Positions 1 through 8,531 of a stretch of 64,000 bases of DNA are shown here, piece by piece. How positions within the stretch are numbered: the first letter of the stretch is position 1; each line of letters starts with the position of its first letter. The notes below the pieces were generated by a model, which had not been told where the DNA came from, made no database searches, and worked only from the letters and a program-made list of their open reading frames with translations. Position numbers and translations under genes: made by a program. The stretch is from Petunia secreta (Eukaryota > Streptophyta > Magnoliopsida > Solanales > Solanaceae): the NCBI GenBank assembly GCA_029990175.1, contig JARKIP010000065.1:11288501-11352500 (forward strand). The letters run 5' to 3'.

Positions 1-2277
1 AAGCCACTCATCAACAAGTTTGTGGTCGTCTACTTTGACGATATATTGATATATAGCAAATCAATAGACGACCATGTTGACCACTTAAGGCAAGTGCTTG
101 AAATTTTGAGAGCCGAAAAGCTCTATGCTAATTTTAAGAAGTGCGCCTTTGGTGTTGAAAAGGTAGTCTTTCTTGGGTTTGTTGTGAGTTCCCAAGGAGT
201 GGAGGTAGATGAGTCTAAGGTAGAGGCCATTCGTGATTGGCCTACTCCTACCACCGTGACTCAAGTGAGGAGATTTCATGGTATTGCTAGCTTTTATAGG
301 CGATTTGTGAAAGACTTTAGCTCCATTGCCGCCCCACTCACCGAGTTGGTAAAGAAAGACAAATCCTTTGTGTGGGGAGAGCCTCAAGAGAGAGCTTTCC
401 AAGAATTGAAAAGTAGGTTGAGTACCGCCCCCTTGTTACAATTGCCCGACTTCGGGAAGGCTTTTGAGGTTGAATGTGATGCCTCGGGGGTGGGAATCGG
501 GTGTGTTCTCATGCAAGAAGGGAAACCCGTCGCTTACTTTAGTGAGAAGTTGAAGGGCGCAACCTTGAATTACTCCACGTATGACAAGGAGTTGTATGCC
601 CTCGTGAGAGATCTAGCCCATTGGCAACACTATCTATGGCCTCGGGAATTTGTGATCAAGAGTGACCATGAGTCACTCAAACATCTAAGAGGCCAAGAAA
701 AGTTGAACAAGAGGCATGCCAAGTGGGTGGAGTTCATTGAGTCTTTCCCTTATGTGATTCATTACAAAAAGGGTAAGGACAATGTTGTGGCCGATGCGCT
801 TTTTAGAAAATTCGCTCTTGCCACCACTCTCGCTTCTAGACTTATGGGTTTTGAAAGCATCAAATCATTGTATGCTCATGACCCAAAGCTCAAGAGCACT
901 CATGATGCTCTAGTGAGTGGGGAAAGAGTGGAGAAGTACCAATGGGTAGACGGCTACATTTTCAAGAATGGGAGAGTGTGTGTCCCCGAGTCCTCTTGGA
1001 GAGACGTGCTAGTTCAAGAAGCACATTGCGGGGGCATGATGGGTCACTTCGGGGTGGAAAAGACTTTGACCATACTTAAAGAACAATTCCATTGGCCAAA
1101 AATGAGGCCTCTTGTGGAAAAGTTTTGCAATTCTTGCTTGGATTGCAAGAAGGCCAAGTCTAGATCCAACAACCATGGTTTATACACTCCTTTACCCATA
1201 CCTACTAGTCCGTGGGTTGATCTTTCTATGGATTTTGTTATGGCCTTGCCCCGGACTAGAGGGGGACACGATAGCATTTATGTTGTCGTTGACCGTTTCT
1301 CCAAAATGGCTCACTTCATTTCGTGCAAAAAGACTAATGATGCACAACATGTAGCTTCCTTGTTTATTGATAATGTTTTGAAATTGCATGGGGTGCCTCG
1401 CACCATTGTTAGTGATAGGGACTCCAAGTTCCTTAGCCATTTTTGGAAGTGTTTGTGGGGTGCTCTTGGCACCAAGTTGCTCTTCTCCACGTCCCACCAC
1501 CCTCAAACCGATGGGCAAGCCGAGGTGGTGAACCGGACTTTGGGAACTCTACTTAGAGCTATGACCAAAGGAAAGGCCGGGACTTGGATTGATAAGCTAC
1601 CACTCATGGAGTTTGCATATAACCGCACTTTACATCTCATGATTGGCATGACTCCATTCGAGTGTGTTTATGGTTTTAACCCTTTGATTCCTCTTGATCT
1701 TACCCCTTTGCCAAGGGATGTGGCTGTTGATTTTGAAGGTAAAGCTCGGGCCAAGGCATTGCTTGAACTTCATGCCAAGGTGCGGAAGACTTTGGAGGAG
1801 GCCTATGAGAAGATAGCAACCAAGAAAAACAAGGGAAGAAAGAAGGTGGACTTCAAGAAGGGGGATTGGGTTTGGGTGCATTTCCGCAAGGAAAGGTTCC
1901 CCAACCAACGGAAAGGGAAATTGGCACCAAGGGGCGATGGCCCATTCCAAGTGTTGTCGAAGATCAACAACAATGCCTATGTAATAGATTTGCCCGGTGA
2001 GTACAATGTATCGACCACTTTCAGTGTTAGTGACTTGACTTCTTTTGATGTAGGTGATGATACCTTGGAGGAGGACGCCTTAATTTCGAGGACGAAATCT
2101 TCTCAAGAAGGGGAGGATGATGCAACCCAAATTGCATCGAGACCATTCACTCGAAATCAAGCCAAGGATATACAAGATGCTCACCTACACTTGGTTTGGA
2201 GAGGCATGGATGATATGAGCTCGGGAGAGGACTTAAAGACAATGCATTGGAGCTCAATCAATGTGCAAACTGGGTAG
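1..2277 (+). CDS. pol: R1 pol polyprotein, partial: RT end, RNase H, integrase, LTR-encoded tail
   Basis: The frame is open from the first base, so the true start lies upstream. It opens in the RT palm with the YFDD active site. RNase H follows (DASG near residue 152; the ...SDHES... and ADAL segments keep the acidic residues), then an integrase HHCC zinc finger (near residues 335-380) and a catalytic core with all three acids visible: D in SMDF, D in SDRD, and E 36 residues later in AEVVNR. The basic C-terminal region carries the APRGDGPF and NNNAYVIDLPG signatures. The last 160 bases of the ORF lie inside the 3' LTR and encode a tail with PFTRNQAKDIQD. I see no stop or frameshift in the visible part. 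One oddity is ADALFRK where sister copies read ADALSRK. Replication would take place in virus-like particles, with integration in the nucleus. Confidence 0.92.
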   Translation, partial: KPLINKFVVVYFDDILIYSKSIDDHVDHLRQVLEILRAEKLYANFKKCAFGVEKVVFLGFVVSSQGVEVDESKVEAIRDWPTPTTVTQVRRFHGIASFYRRFVKDFSSIAAPLTELVKKDKSFVWGEPQERAFQELKSRLSTAPLLQLPDFGKAFEVECDASGVGIGCVLMQEGKPVAYFSEKLKGATLNYSTYDKELYALVRDLAHWQHYLWPREFVIKSDHESLKHLRGQEKLNKRHAKWVEFIESFPYVIHYKKGKDNVVADALFRKFALATTLASRLMGFESIKSLYAHDPKLKSTHDALVSGERVEKYQWVDGYIFKNGRVCVPESSWRDVLVQEAHCGGMMGHFGVEKTLTILKEQFHWPKMRPLVEKFCNSCLDCKKAKSRSNNHGLYTPLPIPTSPWVDLSMDFVMALPRTRGGHDSIYVVVDRFSKMAHFISCKKTNDAQHVASLFIDNVLKLHGVPRTIVSDRDSKFLSHFWKCLWGALGTKLLFSTSHHPQTDGQAEVVNRTLGTLLRAMTKGKAGTWIDKLPLMEFAYNRTLHLMIGMTPFECVYGFNPLIPLDLTPLPRDVAVDFEGKARAKALLELHAKVRKTLEEAYEKIATKKNKGRKKVDFKKGDWVWVHFRKERFPNQRKGKLAPRGDGPFQVLSKINNNAYVIDLPGEYNVSTTFSVSDLTSFDVGDDTLEEDALISRTKSSQEGEDDATQIASRPFTRNQAKDIQDAHLHLVWRGMDDMSSGEDLKTMHWSSINVQTG
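2106..2117 (+). other. R1 polypurine tract
   Basis: The purine run aagaaggggagga ends directly before the 3' LTR, as expected for the plus-strand DNA primer. The same tract precedes the 3' LTRs of R5 and R8. Confidence 0.85.
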
Positions 2278-2364
2278 GAAACAGTGCAGGAAGCAGGGGA
2301 GCAAAATAGGGCAAAACAGGGGAACACCTGTTGAGCTTACTGCCTGACGAAGAACTTTTGTTCT

Positions 2365-2500
2365 TCGCGATCGCATGCACACCATCGCGATCGCGAAGGG
2401 GAATTATTTTGTCTTCGCCTTCGCGCCTTGTCTCGTGCGATCGCGCGACTCAGCGTTTAAGTGTGCCTCGCGATCGCATATATCCCTGCGCGATCGCGAT
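2365..2500. promoter_or_regulatory. R1 LTR cluster of CGCGATCGCG palindromes
   Basis: Five copies of a GCGATCGC-core palindrome occur within about 135 bp, at roughly 2366, 2385, 2437, 2469 and 2489. They lie between the polyprotein stop and the TATA box. The position points to a promoter-proximal element in U3; the function is unknown. Confidence 0.6.
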
Positions 2501-2545
2501 GAACACTTGAGCAGCTGCGGACCAGAATGTAGGAAAACATTGTAA

Positions 2546-2568
2546 AGGGGTGTTATAAATACACCCCT
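2546..2568 (+). promoter_or_regulatory. R1 LTR TATA box inside an inverted repeat
   Basis: AGGGGTGT, then TATAAAT, then ACACCCCT: a perfect 8-bp dyad with the TATA box as the loop. It is the likely core promoter of the LTR, and the same arrangement is seen in R8. Confidence 0.75.
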
Positions 2569-2867
2569 CTTTCATTTATTGCTTTTTAGCTTACCTTGAA
2601 CACAAAAACATTAATGAGCATTGCTCTTGAACCTTGTAACCATTTTGGCTTGAATCAATTGGATGAATCCAAGTTGCTCTTCAATCCGTCTCTGATCATT
2701 CTATTTGCTCGAACCACGTGACTCTTGAGGATAGTTGCGTAGCGTTAGGTGATTCTTGCCAATTGTTTGTGGTGTAACGGAACAAGTTCTTCGTTGCTAC
2801 TCGAACTTTCGTGTGAGTCCCGTCTCGTTTTTATCTCTTTATCGCTTTCGTATTTTCGATTGCATCA

Positions 2868-3483
2868 ACTTATCATAAAAATCATCAGCCTCACGCTCAA
2901 AATATCTATCAACATTTGTGCCTCGGCCTCGACCTCGACCTCGGAAGTTCCCACAACCTCGTTGAACCTGCCTTCGTTGTATGAACGGTGGCTCATACGC
3001 AGCTTTGACCTCGGGAAGCTCTCCATCATCAACTCCTTCATCACCAACCTCAACTTCTCTTCGAGCCCTTGGAAGTAGTAATCTATCACCTCGGGGAATG
3101 CCCATGTTTTGATTATCAGCTTGGGGATTGCCCAAGTTTTGTTGTTCTGCTTGGGGATTGCTGAAGTTATGTTGCTCCACTCAAGGAATGCCCAAGTTTG
3201 GTTCAGCTCGGGGATTGCTCACAACTTTATTACGAATAGCTTTATTCTTCAACCGTTGTTGACAAACCAGCTCAGCAAATTGCTCTGATTTCATAGGAGT
3301 GGAGTTGCTAGTACCAGTGCTGGACCCAGGCAAGGCCACAGACAGCTTCTCTTGCTCTAGGTTAGCTACTCGAACACTCACTCCTCTCACCTCGGCACTG
3401 TTGCCTTGTGTCGCAGCCAAGAGATCGACTAACAACACCTCGAGCATTTCAACACCCTTTTCCTCGCCTCCATTCCCAGCCAT
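2868..3483 (-). pseudogene. gag: R2 gag N-terminal fragment, one in-frame stop
   Basis: The start is ATG at 3483-3481 (MAGNGGEEKG), chosen because sister copies start gag at the same place just after a conserved AG-GTNC acceptor-like site. The N-terminal third resembles R8 Gag: a short helix-rich stretch, then the QFAELVCQQRLK motif. A proline-rich linker follows with LGNPQ/LGIP units (five or so, more than in R8), then an RGRGRGRG basic patch near the broken end. A TGA at 3183-3181 interrupts the frame inside the linker. The reading stops at the R1 insertion point. This would be the capsid precursor of the element; it is non-functional here. Confidence 0.8.
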
Positions 3484-4677
3484 GGAACCTGCACAAATCA
3501 AAGACCAAGAAAAAACTAAGGTTAGAAATCACCTCACCTCACACATTCCCTCACTTTTATTGGGTGGTGTTCGGGTCCACTTAATTTGTAGGTTCGGTCA
3601 CTCAAGAACTTGTAACGAATGGCTTCCTCTGTTTGATCAATTTCTTTAACATTGTTCGAATTTGACAAGTCATGTTGTCTTCTTTGGGAAGAGTGAATTG
3701 ATTTCGACTCGATGGTACGAATTCTATTTAACTGCGCACGGGAGGTAAAAGAATTTTCTACAATATTTTGGAGTTCGGTCACTCCTCGCACAGTTCTTAT
3801 AAGCTCAAATAAATTAGTACGACCTCGAGTAAAAAGACTTACTCCAGAGATGCACTAACGCGATGCAACGATCACAAGAAAAGAAGATAACCTAGGAGAA
3901 TCTACCATTTGTTTCCTCTTTTGGAAACCTCGGACACGTCACCTTTGTCCAGACAAAAAGTGGTCCCTCCTAGGTACGGACTAGGGCTTAACCTTATCCA
4001 CTTTTTCCTCTTTCTTGCCGACAATTTTTCACCTAGGGTTTTAGCAATAACACTTTACCCGTTTCTTCTTCAATGGAATAGTTAACCTTACTTCGATGTA
4101 CAGACACTTTAAACTTTATTCATAATCCACTGATTCAACAAGATTCAGGTCGTTTTTTTTTTCGTTAAAACTTTTCAACGACGAAGTACCTTAAGTTCCA
4201 AGCCAAGCTAAGATCAGCTTCACTTCGTCATCCGTACACTTTTATAATGTAAATATTTTTCGGTGTACAGATGGAGGCTAAACGACCGAACTTTGAAATT
4301 TTAAGCTCAAACTCAACCCAAATCAATCAATAACCACCAATCTCGACGGCAACAACTAAAAATGAACTGGAGTTTTGCAACAGTAACACCACGTCTAGAA
4401 CGATTAAAAAAATCAAGAAACCTTAGTCGTCATATGATGTACGACCAGTGCTCGATGGACTCTCCTGACGGTGGGGAACAAGTATCTGTGGTTGTTTAAT
4501 CCAATCAACCAACCACCAAAAATTTTGATTTTTCTTCTTTTTACTTTTTTTTAAAGTAAGTAAGAACACACACAACAATAGTAACAAGAACACGAAACTG
4601 AATCAAAAGACGCAAACACACGAAAGTGAAGATATACAATAGGATTGAAGTTGTTAGAACAAGCCCAAACCGTATTA
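3484..4677 (-). other. R2 untranslated leader
   Basis: About 1.2 kb lie between PBS and gag, with no supported ORF; short minus-strand frames at 4541-4742 look incidental. The bases just upstream of the ATG read as a pyrimidine-rich tract and tttgtgcag, resembling a 3' splice site. The motif TTCGGTCACT occurs at 3593 and 3774 on the + strand, and again in the R2 LTR at 5231. Confidence 0.5.
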
Positions 4678-4686
4678 TGATACCAA
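4678..4686 (-). other. R2 primer binding site (weak)
   Basis: The minus strand reads ttggtatca directly after the LTR, matching the first eight bases of the initiator-Met tRNA PBS (TGGTATCA). The rest of the site has diverged. Confidence 0.55.
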
Positions 4687-5415
4687 GATGGTGCAAGAAA
4701 ATCAGAGATAATCTTAGCAACCGAACAAACATCCAAAAACAAACAAGAATTAAAGATAGAAGCTAGACAATTATAAGCTTTAATCTAAACGAACCCAAGG
4801 AACTAGTCTTAGGACCGCTTGGTTTGAAAATCAAAGAAGCACATAAATTTGGCAACAATCCTCAAGAAGACAAATCATGTTTTTTTGAAAATTGAATGAT
4901 CAAAGAAGAAGTTGTTCAAACGGGTTTCACCGATTGACCCATGTTCTAGTCTCACAACGGAGTCACAATAGATACAACTATATATAATATTCATCAACAA
5001 CTATTGAACTAGGAAATGAATAGGGGTTTATATAGGTATCCCCATGGATAAACTAGTAAATGATCACAGACGACCAATGGAAACAAGCCACACATGGCTG
5101 ATATTTAAGTGTCCGGGCGCTCTTGTGCTCGGTTACTCTTCAGCCTCGAACACTTGAATTCATACGCTCTCTTGCCTCGGGCACACTTGTAGCCCTTGGT
5201 CACTTCACTGCTCGGCGTCAACGGTGAGTGTTCGGTCACTTTCTTCTCTGGGATCGAGCTTGCAGATGTAGGTGCTCGGCCGCTCAGCCTCCGAACAGTT
5301 CCTTTCTCCCGACCACACTACCTGAATGTGAGCATCATGCAAAAGTATAGTTTGGCTTCGTGTCACTAGCCTTGATGGTTTGAATACTTGATCAGCACGA
5401 GTTCTGGCTGCATCA
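4687..5415 (-). repeat. R2 5' LTR (about 729 bp)
   Basis: The minus strand begins TGATGCAGCC at 5415 and ends next to the PBS near 4687, where the terminal CATCA is mutated. A minus-strand TATA box (ctatataaa) lies near 5025-5035. It diverges strongly from the R1/R8, R5 and R7 LTRs, so it is a separate subfamily. Confidence 0.75.
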
Positions 5416-5609
5416 CTTAAACATTTACAATAAAAATTAGATCAAAACAGCCTTTATTTCTTTGACTATGGAGTATCTGAACATGACTCACTATTTGCAA
5501 TCTCTCACTTAAGACATTGCTAGTTTCTTGTGGAATTTTACTTGGTATACTTATCAATGTACCTGCATCCATCCGGTTACCTTTTGGGGTGTACTATTGG
5601 CCGTGATCA
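5416..5609 (+). repeat. R3 5' LTR, 3' portion only
   Basis: About 194 bp aligning with 27888-28085 of the 3' LTR and ending gatca. The rest of this LTR lies left of R2, off-window. Confidence 0.82.
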
Positions 5610-5614
5610 AATTT

Positions 5615-5632
5615 TGGCGTCGTTGCCAGGGA
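5615..5632 (+). other. R3 primer binding site, Asp-tRNA type
   Basis: TGGCGTCGTTGCCAGGGA starts five bases after the LTR. It differs from the usual Athila Asp-tRNA site at two positions. Confidence 0.8.
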
Positions 5633-6665
5633 ACTACAGTTCTATTGCATTAGTTATTCAAGTTTATTAGTTTTTAGTTCCTAGAGTATTACCTTTTCTT
5701 TTTGTTTTACTTGTGCAGGTGGAATATGGTCGAACTGAAGATGCTTCCTAATTGGGCATTACAGAATCCCATTATAGTTGTCCACATGTGAACAATGAAG
5801 GCAATCCCTTTGGTGGAGTTCTGGTTGACCATGAGGGATTATGAAGAAGAATTTGAAGACAATCTTGTTATTGATGACCAAGGATAATTTGGTGAACACG
5901 ACAGTGAAGGAATTGGGGCCAACACTCTTGATGCCGTAGGTAATTATGAGCTCCCGAGTAAAGATGACCCTTTTGAGGGTGTGCAAGGTAATGATGGAAC
6001 CACCACCTTCTATCATACCTGAGCAGTTTGATCAGATAATCAAAGCTATGGAGGTTTTAACCTTGGCTATCACTAACCATGGCAAAGAGATTGTTGAGAT
6101 CAAGAAAGCAATAGTGATTTTAGCCAAGGAACAAAATAACGTGAATGAAAAGATGAACAAGGTGTTGATACGAAGGGAGAAGATAAATTTAGAAAAATTT
6201 ACTCAATTGAGTGTGCCCTACGTTCGAGTTACCCTATTACGCCAAAGCCTAGAGTGACACCACAGGCCTCCAAACATGTGCCTGGCCCTCCTGGCTCCAA
6301 AATTCCTCCCAAAGCGTCAAAGGATGTTTAAATGGCGGTGAAAGAAGATACAAAATAAGATGCAAAGGATTTGCGATCTTGGATTTCGATGATAATGAGA
6401 ATGATAATACCCTGATGACAATTATTGATCCCATGGCAGTGATTGGTACTCCAAGGGCCTCAGAGCTCTAAGAGAACATACAATTGCAAATGGCAACACA
6501 AGCCTCAATCAAGGAAGCCGTTCGAGCAAAGGCCAAGAAGAAACAGGAGATACCTCCATTTTGTGGAAGGAAAGGGCAACATCATTATCTGAGATCTAGC
6601 TATGGAGTTCCTTCTATCCCCCACACCATGTTCTTATTTTTTTTTAATTATTATGCGGGGACGAT
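5633..6665 (+). pseudogene. R3 interior, 5' block: decayed coding remnants, not identified
   Basis: The PBS is followed by a leader containing a pyrimidine tract and acttgtgcag directly before an ATG at 5727, again like a 3' splice acceptor. Broken frames follow. The longest (5946-6257, 103 codons) predicts a helical stretch with heptad-like spacing (QIIKAMEVLTLAITNHGKEI and onward). Acidic and lysine-rich fragments continue to about 6600. An Athila gag remnant would fit the position, but I see no zinc knuckle and no motif I can name. It ends at the R5 target site acgat. Confidence 0.4.
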
Positions 6666-6878
6666 TGATGCGGAGCATATGACCTCGAGGCCGTTCACTA
6701 GGAGTTAAGCTAAGTTGATTCAAGACACCCATCTTCACTTGACTTGGAGGGACATGGAAGGAGGCTCCGAGAGTAGCTCGAGGATCATCATTTTGAGCAC
6801 CATGGATGGAGGAACACTTGGGCTCTAAGGGGATCCACCCCAAGCTCATTTTGAGCCTCTTGCACAAGTTCCAGAAGG

Positions 6879-6996
6879 AGGCGGAGCGCCTCAAAGCTGA
6901 GGCGGAGCGCCTACCAAAAAGCAGAGAGCTGAGCAGAAGAAGGCGGAGCGCCTCATCCTGAGGCGGAGCGCCTCATCAGCTGGAGGCGGAGCGCCT
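6879..6996. promoter_or_regulatory. R5 LTR cluster of AGGCGGAGCGCCT dyads
   Basis: Five copies of AGGCG-GAG-CGCCT, an inverted repeat with a 3-bp centre, start at 6879, 6900, 6941, 6961 and 6984. The 3' LTR has six, several with C-to-T or G-to-A changes at CpG. Related copies recur in the leader. Confidence 0.65.
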
Positions 6997-7114
6997 CCCC
7001 CTGGTTCAGCATGCGAGATATTTTACTACTTTTTGCATGAACTACCAACTATAGCCCTGCGTGGCCTTATTTGTTTTAACCCACTTTGGGGGTACTTTAG
7101 ACCTTTTAGTATGA

Positions 7115-7144
7115 CTAAGTGAAGCCTATAAATACTTCACTTAG
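7115..7144 (+). promoter_or_regulatory. R5 LTR TATA box inside a perfect 10-bp inverted repeat
   Basis: CTAAGTGAAG, then CCTATAAATA, then CTTCACTTAG. Both arms are unchanged in the 3' LTR (13885-13914). Likely core promoter. Confidence 0.75.
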
Positions 7145-7452
7145 CCTCCTCAAACATTAGCTTACCTTGAATTTTATGAATGATGAAAAGAATCTATCTC
7201 TTGTTTGGAGAACCCTTTGTCTTGGTTGCTTGAATTCACTAGTGGAACCTAGTTGAGTCTTGAACCGAAAACTCGATCATTCTACTTGCGAGTCCCGCGT
7301 GCGACTCAAGGGTGGTTGCATAGTGTAGGTCCTTCTTGACACCGATACGAGGGTATCTCGGGACAAGTTCCCCGGGGTTACTTCGTAGGGAGTTCGAGTA
7401 GTGTCTCGCTCTCTTTCTTTATTTTCCTCGTTTAGTTTGATCCTTATCATCT

Positions 7453-7468
7453 TGGTATCAGAGCAAGG
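7453..7468 (+). other. R5 primer binding site, initiator-Met type
   Basis: TGGTATCAGAGCAAGG, starting three bases after the LTR, nearly identical to the plant initiator-Met PBS. Confidence 0.88.
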
Positions 7469-8531
7469 CTCGGGTTTTGTTTCTACAAACCCCCGACCCT
7501 TGATTCTTCGTGCCTAGGTTAGTTTCTACGTTAGGTTCTTATTTGTTGTTGAAGAAAAAGAAGAAAACTCAAAAAAATAGAAAAAGTTGAAAAACACAAA
7601 AAAAAAAAAAAAAATTTGATCATAGATTTTTGGTTTGTTGGACCCGTTGTGTGATTGTCATTGGGGTTTGTTCCTTATTGGAAACCCGTTCTTTTGGTAC
7701 CCTAAATACGAGATTTGGAGTTGAAACAAAAGATTTGAAAATTTGAAGCCCTTTGAAAATTTGAAAATTTTGAAACCCTAGTTTTAAAGATGATGAACAT
7801 GGTAGATTGTTTGTTTTTGATTGGGGTTTGATAAAAGCAGTTGGGGTTTTTTCTTTGTGATTGAAACAACAATGGGGTACCTTTGAATTGCTAAAAAAAC
7901 GTGAGAATTGTTGGATTTTTGGGTGCAAAACCAAGAAAACCCGAAACTGTGTTGAAGGTTGCAGGAGGCGGAGCGTCTAGATTCTGAGGCGGATCGCCTA
8001 AAGTCTGTGACCTCTCTTGAAATTGCTGAGGCGGAGCGCCTCCTCCAAAGAGGCGGAGCGCCTCCCCAGAGGCGGAGCGCCTACTCTTCTGAGGTGGGGC
8101 GCCTACTTCTGGAAGTTGTTGCTTTGGGTAGTTTTTCGTAGGATCTCTTGTTTCTTTGAATGCATTGCATCTAGCTAGTACTTCTTTGAGTAATCTTACC
8201 TACTTGAATTGTTCTAGCCCTTCTAAGCTATTAGGAAACTCAAGCCTAGACCGGAGACTAGAATTCCAAGAAGAGTCATAGTCTCATTTGACTCAAGTCC
8301 GCACTTAAAGAGCTTATCATTCCAATAGAGTCATATCAACTCCACTCATCCCGGAGTGCATTTGGCTTTGGAGTCGAATGATTAAGTTGAGGTTTACTAT
8401 TCAACTTAGTGAAGCTTTGGATTCAAGCAAGAGTAAAATAGCCACCACCACTAAACGAGTGATCCGAGTGAAACACTTGTGAGGGAGTGTGTGAGGTTGT
8501 TTTTCTAACGTTTGTTACTTGTGTAGGTACA
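7469..8531 (+). other. R5 untranslated leader with second dyad cluster
   Basis: A 1.06-kb leader with no supported gene. It holds an A-rich stretch (7560-7617) and, at 7966-8104, six variants of the same AGGCG..CGCCT dyad found in the LTR. It ends with a pyrimidine-rich tract and cttgtgtag just before the gag ATG, resembling a 3' splice acceptor. Confidence 0.6.

Larger units (their letters stand above)
1..2867 (+). mobile_element. R1: CRM-like chromovirus, 5' truncated by window edge
   Basis: Ty3/gypsy LTR retrotransposon on the + strand. Only the end of RT, then RNase H, integrase and the 3' LTR are inside the window. The protein motifs and the LTR ends (TGATG at 2118, CATCA ending 2867) match the complete element R8. 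It sits inside the gag of the minus-strand element R2. The five bases after the LTR (actta, 2868-2872) would be the right copy of the target duplication; the left copy is off-window. Confidence 0.93.
2118..2867 (+). repeat. R1 3' LTR (750 bp)
   Basis: It begins TGATG and ends CATCA, and aligns end to end with the R8 LTRs. It contains the last codons of the polyprotein (stop 2275-2277), then five GCGATCGC-type palindromes (about 2365-2500), then a TATA box at 2554-2560 flanked by perfect 8-bp inverted arms. Confidence 0.9.
2868..5415 (-). mobile_element. R2: CRM-like element, minus strand, only 5' part in window
   Basis: Read on the minus strand this is LTR (5415 to 4687), PBS, untranslated leader, and the start of gag, where R1 interrupts it at 2868. 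The rest is off-window to the left. It is inserted in the R3 5' LTR: the five bases to its right (cttaa, 5416-5420) also occur at the matching place in the R3 3' LTR near 27888. Confidence 0.85.
6666..7449 (+). repeat. R5 5' LTR (784 bp)
   Basis: Starts TGATGCGG, ends TTATCA. Holds five AGGCGGAGCGCCT units (6879-6996) and a TATA box at 7127-7133 inside a perfect 10-bp inverted repeat. Confidence 0.93.

Noticed and set aside
85..402. Minus-strand frames opposite RNase H and RT (also 11356-11697, 60730-60960)
   Set aside because: The same shadow frame appears in every pol copy because the sense codons are conserved; no independent motif.
2865..3089. 74-codon minus frame overlapping R2 gag
   Set aside because: A shifted frame of the same gag fragment; the 2839-3180 frame carries the family motifs.
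6879..6996. CRISPR-like array
   Set aside because: Units are 13-bp dyads at irregular 20-40 bp spacing in a plant LTR; no spacers of uniform size and no cas genes.
7453..7468. tRNA gene fragment
   Set aside because: The matches to tRNA 3' ends at LTR borders are primer binding sites; no cloverleaf sequence is present.
7600..7617. Poly(A) tail of a SINE or LINE
   Set aside because: The A-run lies inside the R5 leader at a place where sister leaders are also A-rich; no duplication or LINE coding sequence nearby.
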